Shown piece by piece: positions 26,744 through 36,836 of a DNA stretch of 64,000 nucleotides. The notes beneath the pieces were generated by a model, which was given only the letters and a program-made list of their open reading frames with translations, did no database searches and had not been told where the DNA came from. The stretch is taken from assembly GCA_902570675.1 (NCBI GenBank), contig CACFYZ010000002.1:62001-126000 (forward strand). Direction: 5' to 3'. This stretch comes from an uncultured Pelagibacteraceae bacterium (GTDB taxonomy: Bacteria; Pseudomonadota; Alphaproteobacteria; Pelagibacterales; AG-422-B15). The position numbers and the translations under genes were made by a program. Position 1 is the first letter of the stretch, and the number at the start of each line of letters is the position of its first letter.

Positions 26744-27541
26744 TTAATTTAAAAAACTATCATCTTTTTTGTTTTTAAAAAAAACTGGGCCGAAAGGTAC
26801 TAGCTGTTGAACTTCTAAAACTCCTTCTCTCACTAATTCCATGGCTGCAGCTAATGTGCCAGCCACACCGGATCGTGCACTTTTACCTTTAGAAAACTCT
26901 GTTGGAAGAAATTGTTCAAGTCTTGTCCAGTCAGGAACATCCCCGATCATTCTTTGTAATCGAATTAAAGCATCCTCCATGGCAAAGACGGGTGGCTTTT
27001 CTATTGTCATAGAAGAGTATGCAACCCGATATCTTTGGTCGGCATATGATTTTAGTAGATCATATAAATTTAAATAATACTCTGGGGTTCTGATAAGTCG
27101 GATACCCTCTGGCATTCCTCTGTTGAAAAAATCATTACCAAGCTTCGGTAATTTCATTAACTTTTCAGATACAAGTCTAATTGCTTCAAGTTTTTTTAAC
27201 TGAAATTTAAGTCTTTCAGCCATTTCTTCTGCACTTAGTTCCTCACCAGTCTCTTCTCTTGGAATAAGTAAATTTGATTTTAAATAAGCCATCCATGCTG
27301 CCATTACCAAATAATCAGCAGCTAGTTCTAAATTTTTATCACGAACTTTGGCTATAAATTCTAAATATTGCTCAGTTAATTGAAGAATAGATATTTTCAT
27401 CAAATCTACCTTTTGCGATTTTGCCAAAGTGAGCAATAAATCTAAAGGACCTTCAAAGCCCTCTAAATTAACAATTAAATCATCTTGGCTAGATCCAACC
27501 GGGTCATTCGTAGTATCGTAAGTAACTGAAATATCTTCCAT
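26744..27541 (-). CDS. scpA: Segregation and condensation protein ScpA
   Basis: Kleisin subunit of the SMC complex. The 265 residues contain the N-terminal LEGFEGPLDLLLTLAKSQKV signature and AADYLVMAAWMAYLKSNLLI. A central variable region follows, then the C-terminal winged-helix segment. It sits between nagZ (51-bp gap) and scpB, the standard alphaproteobacterial order. Confidence 0.94.
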   Translation of the reverse strand: MEDISVTYDTTNDPVGSSQDDLIVNLEGFEGPLDLLLTLAKSQKVDLMKISILQLTEQYLEFIAKVRDKNLELAADYLVMAAWMAYLKSNLLIPREETGEELSAEEMAERLKFQLKKLEAIRLVSEKLMKLPKLGNDFFNRGMPEGIRLIRTPEYYLNLYDLLKSYADQRYRVAYSSMTIEKPPVFAMEDALIRLQRMIGDVPDWTRLEQFLPTEFSKGKSARSGVAGTLAAAMELVREGVLEVQQLVPFGPVFFKNKKDDSFLN

Positions 27542-27592
27542 TTTAAGTGATCTTTGATTCTGTATTATATATCAGAAGATTGTTTTATACGA

Positions 27593-28612
27593 TTAAATTA
27601 GATCAGCTTGATTTAGCGACTCGTTGAAATTTAACTCTGCTTCACGTAGTGAAATATTAATTTCATTATTAAAGATATTTTCTAACTCTTTAGAAGAGGT
27701 AATTAGTTCATATTTGCTGTTAATTTTATCAGCTATCCTATTCATTTCATTTATTTTTCCATTACAATGAAGAACTAAATCGCACCCTGCTGCAAGTGCT
27801 TTATCCGCAGCATCTTCTGGATTTAACTTAATGGCTTTCATTGATATATCATCTGTCATTAGAAGACCCTTAAAACCTATTTCCTCTCTGATAGTCTTTT
27901 TGATAAGTGATTTGGAGAAAGTTGCAATTTGATTTGGGTCAATATTTTTATATAAAATATGAGCTGTCATACCAAGATGATTTGCTGCATTATTTTTAAA
28001 TGGTACAAAATCACTCTGATGTAATTCAATCAACTCACTTTCTATAACTGGCATTCCGACATGACTGTCAACTGAGGCTTTGCCATGACCAGGAATATGC
28101 TTTATAACCGGCGCAATTCCGCAAGCTGTCATTGTTTCTATAATTTCACCACCTGCCAATGAAACAATTTCTTTTTTATTAGAGAACGCTCTATCACCAA
28201 TAATTCCACTTTCACCTTTATCTGGAATATCTAATACAGGAAGAGTATTAATATTTATTCCAAGCCTTTTAAGAGATAACGACAATAGTATAATATTGTT
28301 TTTCAATATCTCTAATCCAAGTGATTTATTTTTTTCAATTATTTCTCCAAAATATTTAGCTGGGGGGCATTTAGGAAATTCAGTATAATTTATTCTTGAT
28401 ACTCTGCCGCCCTCTTGATCAATTAAGATTGGATAGTTGTCACCATTTATCTCTTTAATTTTATTAATAAGATATTTTGTTTTGGTTGGATTTAAACAAT
28501 TACGCTTAAATAAGATGACTCCCCACGGATTAAATTTTTTAAAAAAAGTTTTTTCTTCACTGGAAAGACTTTCACTTTCAAGTCCTATAATTATTGGTGT
28601 AAAACTTTTCAA
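27593..28612 (-). CDS. nagZ: Beta-N-acetylhexosaminidase (NagZ, glycoside hydrolase family 3)
   Basis: Cytoplasmic peptidoglycan-recycling enzyme that removes N-acetylglucosamine from muropeptides. The 339 residues include IDQEGGRVSRI, the catalytic-loop motif VIKHIPGHGKASVDSHVGMP, and the nucleophile region LMTDDISMKAI. There is no signal peptide. It is 2 bp downstream of the small membrane-protein gene that takes the place of a SPOR-domain protein. Confidence 0.93.
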   Translation of the reverse strand: MKSFTPIIIGLESESLSSEEKTFFKKFNPWGVILFKRNCLNPTKTKYLINKIKEINGDNYPILIDQEGGRVSRINYTEFPKCPPAKYFGEIIEKNKSLGLEILKNNIILLSLSLKRLGININTLPVLDIPDKGESGIIGDRAFSNKKEIVSLAGGEIIETMTACGIAPVIKHIPGHGKASVDSHVGMPVIESELIELHQSDFVPFKNNAANHLGMTAHILYKNIDPNQIATFSKSLIKKTIREEIGFKGLLMTDDISMKAIKLNPEDAADKALAAGCDLVLHCNGKINEMNRIADKINSKYELITSSKELENIFNNEINISLREAELNFNESLNQADLI

Positions 28613-28614
28613 AG

Positions 28615-28806
28615 CTAATCTCCTAATTTATATATATTTAAATCTGGAGTATTAATGCCACCTTTATCTTCTGGAATAATTCGATAACTTTCAATATTAC
28701 TGTCAATAATCAAAATTTCATTTGATGAATTGAAAGGATAGAAAACAAAGAATAATATTATTAAAAAAGTAAATAGTGCCAACCCTAAGCCTATCATTAA
28801 TTTCAT
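28615..28806 (-). CDS. Small membrane protein, apparent remnant of the SPOR-domain protein of the argS-nagZ locus
   Basis: Sixty-three residues: one N-terminal membrane helix (about 4-23) and a short periplasmic tail containing YRIIPEDKGGINTPDLNIY. In other alphaproteobacteria the gene between argS and nagZ encodes a longer single-pass protein. Its region after the helix has a similar pattern (P-x-D-x-GG-x-x-x-P-x-x-D-x-x-x-Y), followed by a C-terminal SPOR domain that binds septal peptidoglycan. Here the pattern is kept and the SPOR part is missing. The gene is packed 2 bp from each neighbour, which supports it being real. Confidence 0.7.
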   Translation of the reverse strand: MKLMIGLGLALFTFLIILFFVFYPFNSSNEILIIDSNIESYRIIPEDKGGINTPDLNIYKLGD

Positions 28807-28808
28807 TA

Positions 28809-30548
28809 TTATTTCATTTCATCGGGTGTGCTGACGCCGATAATACCAAGTCCTGATTTTATATTTCTTTGAGTGGCTACTAATAGTGCTATTCTTGCAT
28901 GTGTCTGAGGTAAATTTGAGGCATCAATAAATTTTTTGGATTTATCTACTTTTCCAAGATTCCAGAGTGAATGAAATTCTGAAGCCAATTCATAGAGATA
29001 ATAAGCAATTCGATGTGGTTCAAGTAAAGATACTGCTGACTCTACTATCGAGTGATAATTCATAATTTTTTTTATTAGCAAAATCTCGGATGGATCCTTG
29101 AGATGACTCATGTCACAATTACTGAAATTTGTTAAATCAATATCTATATTTTGCTCCTTGAGATTTCGTAATACAGAGCTAATTCTTGCATGAGCATATT
29201 GAACATAAAAAACTGGGTTGTCTTTTGATTGCTCTGTCACTTTTTGAAAATCAAATTCAAGAGGGGCTTCATTTTTGCGATACATCATCATAAATCTTAT
29301 AGAGTCGCTTCCTACTCGTTCGACCATTTCTCTAAGTGTTATGAAGTCACCTGACCTTTTAGACATTTTTATTTGCTGTCCATCACTAATAAGTTTTACC
29401 ATTTGACATAATTTAACAGTAAATTTTGCCTTATTATTTGTTAACGCTTTTATAGAAGCATGCATTCTCTTGATGTAGCCTCCGTGGTCAGCCCCCCATA
29501 TGTCAATTAAATGCGACGCACCTCTTTGATATTTATCAAAATGGTAAGCAATGTCATTTGCAAAATACGTCCATTCACCGTTTGATTTTTGTAATGGCCT
29601 ATCTACTTCATCTCCATACGTAGAGGAACGAAATAGCATTTGCTCTCTTGGCTCCCAATCATCTATCATCTTGCCTTTTGGTTTTTCAAGTTCTCCTTGA
29701 TATATCAATTTCATCTCCTCCAGCCTATTAATTGCCTGATCTATTTTACCCTGATTAACTAAATCCTTTTCTGAGACAAATTTATTTTGTTCAATAGATA
29801 ATAAAGATAAATCAGATTTAATACCTTCTAACAACAAGTGAACCGTTTGGCTTTTAACCAATTCAAAATAATCTTCTCTTTGGTGTATGTCTTCTCCATG
29901 GCTTTTTATGATACTTTGAGCAATGTCAATTAAGTATTCACCCGGATATAGTTCAGCTGGAAAACTATCTATTTTTTTATTTGATTGTAATTCCTCTATT
30001 CTAAGAATGACTGATTTTGCCAACAGATCAATCTGAGAACCTGCATCGTTAATGTAGTATTCTTTGACTACATTAAAACCTGTACTTTCAAGTAAATTGG
30101 CAAGAACATCTCCAAATACTGCTCCTCTGCAGTGACCGATATGAAGTGGTCCTGTTGGATTAGCGGAAACATATTCAATGTTAACTATTTCCCCAATACC
30201 TATATTTTGATTGAATAAAATATTTGTATCCAGCTTTTTTAACAGAAATTCATACCATATGACTTTTTTCACCATGAAATTTATAAATCCTGGTTTCGCA
30301 AAGTGGATGCTTTCAAAACTTTCATGATCGAGTAAATCATTGGTTATTTTCTCAGCAGCTTCTAATGGATTAATTTTATGCAGCTGTGCAAAAACCATGC
30401 AGATATTTGTACTAAAATCTCCATGTGAAAGATCTTTTGGATTTTCTAGAGTGAATTGGGTATTTAAGAGATCATCTTGAGGAATATCAAAAATTTTTGA
30501 AAAAGACTCTGCAAAAATTGATTTATAATACGTATTAATATTGTTCAT
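28809..30548 (-). CDS. argS: Arginyl-tRNA synthetase
   Basis: Class I synthetase charging tRNA-Arg. The 579 residues contain the HIGH-type motif SANPTGPLHIGHCRGAVFGD near residue 130, the WGADHGGYIKRMHASIKAL block, and a KMSKS-type region KMSKRSGDFITLREMV. The C-terminal anticodon-binding domain includes QYAHARISSVLRN. It directly follows dgt (no gap), as in other alphaproteobacteria. Confidence 0.96.
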   Translation of the reverse strand: MNNINTYYKSIFAESFSKIFDIPQDDLLNTQFTLENPKDLSHGDFSTNICMVFAQLHKINPLEAAEKITNDLLDHESFESIHFAKPGFINFMVKKVIWYEFLLKKLDTNILFNQNIGIGEIVNIEYVSANPTGPLHIGHCRGAVFGDVLANLLESTGFNVVKEYYINDAGSQIDLLAKSVILRIEELQSNKKIDSFPAELYPGEYLIDIAQSIIKSHGEDIHQREDYFELVKSQTVHLLLEGIKSDLSLLSIEQNKFVSEKDLVNQGKIDQAINRLEEMKLIYQGELEKPKGKMIDDWEPREQMLFRSSTYGDEVDRPLQKSNGEWTYFANDIAYHFDKYQRGASHLIDIWGADHGGYIKRMHASIKALTNNKAKFTVKLCQMVKLISDGQQIKMSKRSGDFITLREMVERVGSDSIRFMMMYRKNEAPLEFDFQKVTEQSKDNPVFYVQYAHARISSVLRNLKEQNIDIDLTNFSNCDMSHLKDPSEILLIKKIMNYHSIVESAVSLLEPHRIAYYLYELASEFHSLWNLGKVDKSKKFIDASNLPQTHARIALLVATQRNIKSGLGIIGVSTPDEMK

Positions 30549-31691
30549 TTATTTTACATGATTTGTATAAAAACTTTGAGCATAATTGTCAGTCATACCA
30601 GATATAAAATCACTTATTGCTCTTGGCTTTTCATTATTTGTAAAAGATGTTCCTAAATGGCTTTTCAAAAATATATCGTCTTGTTGTTCTAAAAAATCAA
30701 ACAAAGATGACACTATTTGATTTGCATTTTTTGTCATATTTAAAACTTTATCATGATTATACATTTTTTCGGACAGGAAAGATTTGATAGTTTTAACTTC
30801 ATTTTTCATATCTAGTGAAAAATCAGCTAATTGATGATCACAAATTCTAACATCTTGACTATTTTTAATTTTCAAATTTTCAATGTTTTTTAGAGTATTA
30901 TTGATTACATCATTTATCATAAGCGAAGTTGTTTTTCTTGTTATCTCATGATTGATACGTTGCATTTCAAATTGAGTATAATTTGATGGAAATTTATTAA
31001 TAATATTTCCTACTAATGGAAGCCTTGAAATCTCATCATACGTAAAAAATCCAGCCCTAAGGCCATCATCCAGGTCATGATTATTATATGCAATATCGTC
31101 AGCAATAGATGCAATTTGTGCCTCTAAAGATGCATATTCATTAAGACGGAGGTCAAATTGACTATTGATGACATCTATTGTCTCAGGAATTTGACTTTTA
31201 ATAGGGCCGTTATGTTTTACCAAGCCCTCGATTGTTTCCCACGTGAGATTCAAACCATCGAAATCAAAATATTTTTTTTCTAGAATATGAAGAATTCTTA
31301 TTGCCTGATCATTGTGATCAAAACCTCCATAATTTTTCATACTTTTTGATAATGCATATTCGCCAGCGTGACCGAAAGGCGGGTGCCCAATGTCGTGGCT
31401 TAAAGATAGTGTCTCAGCAAGGTCTTCATTGAGATTAAATACTTTGCAGATCGATCTCGCAATTTGCGATACTTCAAGGGAATGTGTAAGCCGTGTTCTA
31501 TAATGGTCACCTTCATGCGAGACAAATACTTGGGTTTTATGTTTTAGTCTTCGAAATGCTGAGGAATGTAAGATTCTATCTTTATCTCTTTGAAACTCCG
31601 ACCTCGTCCGACTGTTACTCTCTTGATATAATCGTCCTTTTGAGGTTTTTTGAGTAACAGCTAAAGATGATAGGTCTTGTGAAATGTTCAT
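30549..31691 (-). CDS. dgt: Deoxyguanosinetriphosphate triphosphohydrolase-like protein
   Basis: HD-domain dNTP triphosphohydrolase, probably controlling dNTP pools. The 380 residues show RSEFQRDKDRILHSSAFRRL and KTQVFVSHEGDHYRTRLTHS, then the HD motif LSLSHDIGHPPFGHAGE (H99, D100), followed by FDHNDQAIRIL. This matches the type 2 Dgt subfamily common in alphaproteobacteria. It heads dgt-argS on the minus strand and is divergent from xthA. Confidence 0.93.
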   Translation of the reverse strand: MNISQDLSSLAVTQKTSKGRLYQESNSRTRSEFQRDKDRILHSSAFRRLKHKTQVFVSHEGDHYRTRLTHSLEVSQIARSICKVFNLNEDLAETLSLSHDIGHPPFGHAGEYALSKSMKNYGGFDHNDQAIRILHILEKKYFDFDGLNLTWETIEGLVKHNGPIKSQIPETIDVINSQFDLRLNEYASLEAQIASIADDIAYNNHDLDDGLRAGFFTYDEISRLPLVGNIINKFPSNYTQFEMQRINHEITRKTTSLMINDVINNTLKNIENLKIKNSQDVRICDHQLADFSLDMKNEVKTIKSFLSEKMYNHDKVLNMTKNANQIVSSLFDFLEQQDDIFLKSHLGTSFTNNEKPRAISDFISGMTDNYAQSFYTNHVK

Positions 31692-31773
31692 TTATTATAA
31701 TTGGCGCATTAAATTTTTATTGTACAATAATGTCAATAATTTAAGAATCTTAAAAAAACAATAAAAAGTAATA

Positions 31774-32553
31774 ATGACAAAAATAGTGAGTTGGAACGTC
31801 AATTCTATTAGAGTTCGGTTACCTCATCTCATTGAGTTAAGCAAAAATGTAAAACCTGACGTCATCATGCTTCAAGAGACTAAGTCCACAGATGAAAATT
31901 TTCCAAATGATGAAATTGAAAAGCTTGGCTATAAGATCATTAAAAAAGGTCAAAAATCATACAATGGAGTAGCCATTCTATCAAAATTAGAGATGGAACT
32001 CTCAACTGACCACCTTCCAGGTGATAATAATGACGAGCAGGCCCGTTATCTTGAAGTAATTATAAAAGATAAAACTCCATTTCAAGTTGCCTCTATATAT
32101 CTTCCTAATGGCAACCCAATTGATACAGATAAATTCCCTTACAAGTTAGATTGGATGAGAAGGCTAAAAAAGCATGTTAAGAAAAAAATAGAAGAGCATG
32201 AAACTATTATTTTTGGAGGAGATTATAATATCATTCCGAGTTCTGAAGACGCCATCGATATTAATAAATGGAAGAATGATGCTTTGCATCACCCAGAGTC
32301 AATAAAGCTTTATCGAGAAATTGTAAATCAAGGGCTATCAGACATCTTGAGAGTTTTTAATTCAAAATCGTATGAGTTTACATACTGGGATTATTCAAGG
32401 GGTTCATGGGAAAAAGATAACGGCCTTAGAATTGACCACTTCTTAGCATCTCCCAGTGCGGTCGATCGAATATCTGATTGTCAAATTGAAAAAAAATTCA
32501 GGGGCCTTGAAAGACCATCGGACCATGTACCAATCTGGTTTGATATTAATTAA
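31774..32553 (+). CDS. xthA: Exodeoxyribonuclease III (AP endonuclease family)
   Basis: Repairs abasic sites and trims 3' ends. The 259 residues contain the family blocks KIVSWNVNSIRVRLPHL, DVIMLQETKS (metal-binding Glu), and SIYLPNGNP. They end with GGDYNIIPSSEDAID, LRIDHFLASPS and RPSDHVPIWFD, where the final Asp-His pair is catalytic. The gene is divergent from dgt across 82 bp. Confidence 0.95.
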   Translation: MTKIVSWNVNSIRVRLPHLIELSKNVKPDVIMLQETKSTDENFPNDEIEKLGYKIIKKGQKSYNGVAILSKLEMELSTDHLPGDNNDEQARYLEVIIKDKTPFQVASIYLPNGNPIDTDKFPYKLDWMRRLKKHVKKKIEEHETIIFGGDYNIIPSSEDAIDINKWKNDALHHPESIKLYREIVNQGLSDILRVFNSKSYEFTYWDYSRGSWEKDNGLRIDHFLASPSAVDRISDCQIEKKFRGLERPSDHVPIWFDIN

Positions 32554-32600
32554 TTTTGTTATACTATTTATAGTCCACTCAAAACGATTAAGAAACTTTA

Positions 32601-33221
32601 ATGACAAAAAAATGGCTCAACATTGTTTATAAAGAAAAAAATCCGAACCGCCTTAAAAAACACTACAAACAGTGGGCAGGTGATTATGATAATGATCTTC
32701 AGGCTTGGGGCTACGCTTATCCAAAAAAAATAAAACAAATCCTTAGTAAACATATACAAATTAAAAAAAATTCAAGAATTTTAGATGCAGGATGTGGTAC
32801 TGGCTATGTTGCAGAAACGTTAATAGATCTAAATTATAAAAATCTTGTTGGTATAGATTATTCAAAAGACATGCTTGAGATTGCTAGATCTAAAAAAATT
32901 TATAAAAAATTAATTTGTCAATCCTTATCAAAAAAAACAAGTATGAAAAGTGCGCAGTTTGATCTTGTGATCTGCACAGGAGTATTGACATCTGGACATG
33001 TAGGTCCTTCAGCGATTAGAGAACTATTAAGAGTTACTAAACCTAAAGGCTATTTAATACTTTCAATATCTGAAGCAATATTTTTTAAACTGAAGTTCAA
33101 AGATGAACTAGAGAAAAGGGATAGTGAGTATCAATATGTGCACTTAACAAAACCTTTTATAGCACTTCCAAATCACAGCGATAGTGCTAGATCAAGGATG
33201 CATACACTGCAAAAAAAATAA
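32601..33221 (+). CDS. Class I SAM-dependent methyltransferase
   Basis: A 206-residue protein of the Methyltransf_11/25 type. The SAM-binding motif ILDAGCGTGYVAETLIDL (about 63-80) is followed by the acidic residue in GIDYSKDMLEIA, then DLVICTGVLTSGHVGP and LLRVTKPKGYLILSI. The N-terminal LKKHYKQWAGDYDNDLQAWGY resembles Williams-Beuren-region/UbiE-like methyltransferases. The substrate is not identifiable. It lies 47 bp after xthA and is probably cotranscribed. Confidence 0.82.
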   Translation: MTKKWLNIVYKEKNPNRLKKHYKQWAGDYDNDLQAWGYAYPKKIKQILSKHIQIKKNSRILDAGCGTGYVAETLIDLNYKNLVGIDYSKDMLEIARSKKIYKKLICQSLSKKTSMKSAQFDLVICTGVLTSGHVGPSAIRELLRVTKPKGYLILSISEAIFFKLKFKDELEKRDSEYQYVHLTKPFIALPNHSDSARSRMHTLQKK

Positions 33222-33246
33222 AAATCTTTAATTTATGATTTATAAA

Positions 33247-34569
33247 TCAGTACTTAACTAAGACTTGCTTTATTTTATCTATCATCTCATCAATATGTTC
33301 TTTTTCAGCAATTAGTGCAGGTGCTACGATTCCGGCGTCCCCTGTAAATTTTATGTGAACACCGTTAGCAAATGTTTTCTTTTGTGCATCGTATCCTCTT
33401 ACACCAGGATTTTTATCAACGGCTAAATCAAAAGCCGCCATCATACCATCTGCTCTAACATCAGTCACAATTGGTATATCTTGAAATGCATCAAAAACTG
33501 CATCTATAAAATAGGGAGACATTTGTTCAGCTCTTGCGAAAACATCCTCTTTTTCATACACGTCTAACGTAGCTAGTGAAGCAGCAACACAAGCTGGATG
33601 ACCAGAATAAGTATAGCCATGAAAAAATTCGACACCGTGCTCTGGTCCATTATCAACGATCGCATTATAAATTTTATCAGATACACCTACTGCTCCCATC
33701 GGCTGGGCTCCATTGGTAATTGCCTTAGCCATCGTAATCATGTCTGGTTGTACATTATATTTTACCGCTCCAAATGATTTACCTGTTCTGCCAAAACCAG
33801 TGATTACTTCGTCAAAAACGAGAACGATGCCATATTTATCGCAGATTTCTCTTAATCTCTCAAGGTAACCTACAGGGGGAACTATCGTACCCGTTGATCC
33901 AGCTATTGGCTCAACGAAACATCCCGCAATAGATTCAGGCCCATACATCTCAACAAATCTCTGAAGATCTTCTGCAAGATGTGCTCCTTTCTGTGGCTGT
34001 CCTTTTGTAAATTTATTTTCTTCTAACCATGTGTGTCTTAAATGAATAACCCCAGGCATAGTAGCTGTGAATACTTCACGATTCTTAATCATGCCGCTTA
34101 ACGATGTGCCGCCAATATTTACACCGTGATATGCTCTTTCCCTCGATACAAATCTTACTCTTTGAGATTGCCCTATTGCGTGCTGATAGGCTTGTATCAT
34201 TTTAATGGCAGAATCTATTGCTGTTGAACCGCATATAGTAAAAAAGACGTTGTTTAAATCGCCAGGAAGTAAATTTGCTACCTTCTTTGCTAATGTGAAA
34301 GCAGGTAAATGAGAAACTTGGAAACTTGGAGCGTAATCTAATGTTAATAATTGTTGGTGCACGGCTTCTGCAATTTCTTTTCGACCATGACCAAGAGGCA
34401 CACAAAATAATCCGGATGAAGCATCTATCACTTGATCTCCTTTATGATTCCAATAGTACACTCCTTCACCTCGATCCAATAGTCTTGGCTCCTTTTTAAA
34501 GTCCTTATTTGCTGTAAACGGTAAAAAGTAGTTCTCTAGAGAATTAGTCGTAGATGTAGTGTTTGCCAT
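33247..34569 (-). CDS. Class III PLP-dependent aminotransferase (omega-amino acid:pyruvate type)
   Basis: Transfers an amino group from an omega-amino acid or amine, such as beta-alanine, to a keto acid. The 440 residues include the GLFCVPLGHGRKEIAEAV start region, FTICGSTAIDSAIKM and YHGVNIGGTSLSG. The Asp-containing LVFDEVITGFGRTGKSFGAV and the PLP lysine in MITMAKAITNGAQPMGAV are also present. These match the beta-alanine:pyruvate transaminase group, but specificity in this family is hard to predict. It is 49 bp downstream of the beta-oxidation gene on the same strand. Confidence 0.86.
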   Translation of the reverse strand: MANTTSTTNSLENYFLPFTANKDFKKEPRLLDRGEGVYYWNHKGDQVIDASSGLFCVPLGHGRKEIAEAVHQQLLTLDYAPSFQVSHLPAFTLAKKVANLLPGDLNNVFFTICGSTAIDSAIKMIQAYQHAIGQSQRVRFVSRERAYHGVNIGGTSLSGMIKNREVFTATMPGVIHLRHTWLEENKFTKGQPQKGAHLAEDLQRFVEMYGPESIAGCFVEPIAGSTGTIVPPVGYLERLREICDKYGIVLVFDEVITGFGRTGKSFGAVKYNVQPDMITMAKAITNGAQPMGAVGVSDKIYNAIVDNGPEHGVEFFHGYTYSGHPACVAASLATLDVYEKEDVFARAEQMSPYFIDAVFDAFQDIPIVTDVRADGMMAAFDLAVDKNPGVRGYDAQKKTFANGVHIKFTGDAGIVAPALIAEKEHIDEMIDKIKQVLVKY

Positions 34570-34618
34570 ATCGATCCTTTCAAACCAGTAAATAAATTAA
34601 GCACTATATTAGTCTTAT

Positions 34619-36811
34619 TTAAGCTGCTTGACTAGAATTGCCAGTCTTATGAAAACTTTCATTTTTAGAGGCCATATCCCTCAGTAGTTTACAAGGAGCA
34701 AATCTCTCACCATACTTTTGAGCTAATTTATCAGCTTCGGCGACAAATTCTTTTATACCTATCATGTCAATATAGGATAACGGGCCACCAGTCCACGGTG
34801 CCATGCCCCAACCTAGAATTGCACCTATGTCAGCATCTCTTACATCAGTAAGTACATTTTCTTCATAGCATTTTGCTGTTTCAAGCGCCTGGATGTATAG
34901 AAATCTTTTTTTCAATTCCTCAACGTCTGGTTGTTCATCGCTTAATTTACAAAGATTAGAGAGCTCCGGCCAAAGAAATTTTTTTCCATTTTCGGGATAT
35001 TCATAAAAACCTTTATTATTTTTCTTTCCAAACCTGCCTTGTTTTTCAACCATTTCTTCCATAATTGAATACATCGGAGTTACAGGAAACTCTTTACCTT
35101 CGGCTTCGAAATCTTTTTTTGTTTGAGTCGTTACCTTCCAGGCTAAATCCAGCGCGACAGCATCAGATAAAGCAAGTGGAGCCATTGGCATTCCTGTCAT
35201 TTTTCCTGCATTTTCAATTAAAGCAGGATTTATTCCCTCCGCAAGCATGGCAACACCCTCACCTGTGTAAGTACCAAATACGCGGCTTGTGAAGAACCCC
35301 CTACTGTCATTAACAACAATTGGTGTCTTTCTAATTTTCTGAACATAATCCATTGTTTTGGCCAATGTTTCTTGAGAAGTTTCTTTACCCATTATTATTT
35401 CAACTAAAGGCATTCTTTCAACAGGAGAGAAATAATGTATACCTATAAAGTTTGCAGGGCGGCTTGAATTCTGTGCCAGACCGGTGATTGGTAAAGTAGA
35501 TGTATTCGAGCCAAACACAGCGGTCTCTGCAATTTGTGCTTCAGCTTTTGCTGTAACTTCTGCTTTTATATCTCTATTTTCAAATACGGCCTCAACAATA
35601 AGATCAGCGCCCTGCAGCAGAGAATAATCTGTTGTTGGAGTAATTAAACTTAACAACTTTTCTTTCTTTTCTTCAGTTGTTTTTTTCTTACTCAATTGTT
35701 TATCAAGAATTTTAGTCGAATACTCTTTTCCTTTCTCAGCAGCCGATTGATCCATGTCAATTAATACAACTTCGATACCAGCTTTTGCAGTCACATATGC
35801 TATACCTGCACCCATAAGACCCGCACCAAGAATACCAATTTTCTTTACATCATATTTTTCAAAATCTTTAGGTCTTCTAGCTCCTTTGCTTAAGGCTTGC
35901 ATGTTTACGAATAAACTTCTAACCATATTTTGTGACCTTGGGTCCATAACTACTCTGGTGAAGTAACGTGCTTCAATTCTAAGAGCGGCGTCGATTGGAA
36001 CTTGAACTCCTTCGTAAACCGCTGATAGTATTGCCGTTTGAGCGGGGTAGTTATTGTATGAATTTTTTCTTAATGATGAAGACGCGGCTGCCCATAACAT
36101 TGCGCCTTTTGGGGTATACGGTAAACCACCAGGAAATCTGAAACCTTTTTCATCCCAGGGTTGTACAGCTTTGCCACCATCAAGAATATATTTTTTTGCA
36201 ACATTAAGTAGATTGTCCGCATCTGTAACCTCATTTATTAATCCAGCAGCAAGAGCTTTTTTAGGTGTGAAAGGTGTCCCAGCAAGAAGGAATCCCATAA
36301 TATCCTGAGTAACACCAGCAAGTCTTGGAACTCTTTGGGTACCACCAGCTCCTGGTATTAAGCCTACCTTGGCCTCTGGTTGACCGATTTGAATCTTATC
36401 ATTATCAATGGCAACTCGGTAATGGCATGATAGGCATATTTCAAAACCACCTCCTAATGCATGTCCATTTATTGCAGCAACAAATGGCTTTCCACAAGTT
36501 TCCATACTTCTGAACAAAAGTTGCATTTCCATATTGCCATTATAAATTTTTTCAGCTGCTTTTACTTTGTCTTCCTGAACGTTATCAAAACCAAAGACAT
36601 CAGAAGAGGTCAAGTCCGCCCCAGCAATAAAAGCATCTTTGGCACTTCTAAGCACTATTCCTTTTACAGAGTCATCAGAAATTAACTTTTCAATAATTGC
36701 TCTATATTCACCAAGTGATTGGAAATTTAATACGTTCATAGAACGTTTTTCTAAATCCCACGTTACAACCGCAACGCCATCAGTGTCTATTTCATAAGTT
36801 ACATCAGCCAT
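34619..36811 (-). CDS. Bifunctional enoyl-CoA hydratase / 3-hydroxyacyl-CoA dehydrogenase (FadJ/FadB-like)
   Basis: Catalyses two consecutive steps of fatty-acid beta-oxidation. The 730 residues have an N-terminal crotonase domain (roughly 1-190) with INGHALGGGFEICLSC and IGQPEAKVGLIPGAGGTQRV, which keep both glutamates expected for hydratase activity. A Rossmann domain follows, with KKIGILGAGLMGAGIAYVTA near residue 320, and then the dehydrogenase C-terminal domains, including GIHYFSPVERMPLVEII. It lies 25 bp downstream of the thiolase gene, so the pair forms a beta-oxidation operon. Confidence 0.92.
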   Translation of the reverse strand: MADVTYEIDTDGVAVVTWDLEKRSMNVLNFQSLGEYRAIIEKLISDDSVKGIVLRSAKDAFIAGADLTSSDVFGFDNVQEDKVKAAEKIYNGNMEMQLLFRSMETCGKPFVAAINGHALGGGFEICLSCHYRVAIDNDKIQIGQPEAKVGLIPGAGGTQRVPRLAGVTQDIMGFLLAGTPFTPKKALAAGLINEVTDADNLLNVAKKYILDGGKAVQPWDEKGFRFPGGLPYTPKGAMLWAAASSSLRKNSYNNYPAQTAILSAVYEGVQVPIDAALRIEARYFTRVVMDPRSQNMVRSLFVNMQALSKGARRPKDFEKYDVKKIGILGAGLMGAGIAYVTAKAGIEVVLIDMDQSAAEKGKEYSTKILDKQLSKKKTTEEKKEKLLSLITPTTDYSLLQGADLIVEAVFENRDIKAEVTAKAEAQIAETAVFGSNTSTLPITGLAQNSSRPANFIGIHYFSPVERMPLVEIIMGKETSQETLAKTMDYVQKIRKTPIVVNDSRGFFTSRVFGTYTGEGVAMLAEGINPALIENAGKMTGMPMAPLALSDAVALDLAWKVTTQTKKDFEAEGKEFPVTPMYSIMEEMVEKQGRFGKKNNKGFYEYPENGKKFLWPELSNLCKLSDEQPDVEELKKRFLYIQALETAKCYEENVLTDVRDADIGAILGWGMAPWTGGPLSYIDMIGIKEFVAEADKLAQKYGERFAPCKLLRDMASKNESFHKTGNSSQAA

Positions 36812-36836
36812 GTTTGTTGTCCTAAAAGTTTAATTA

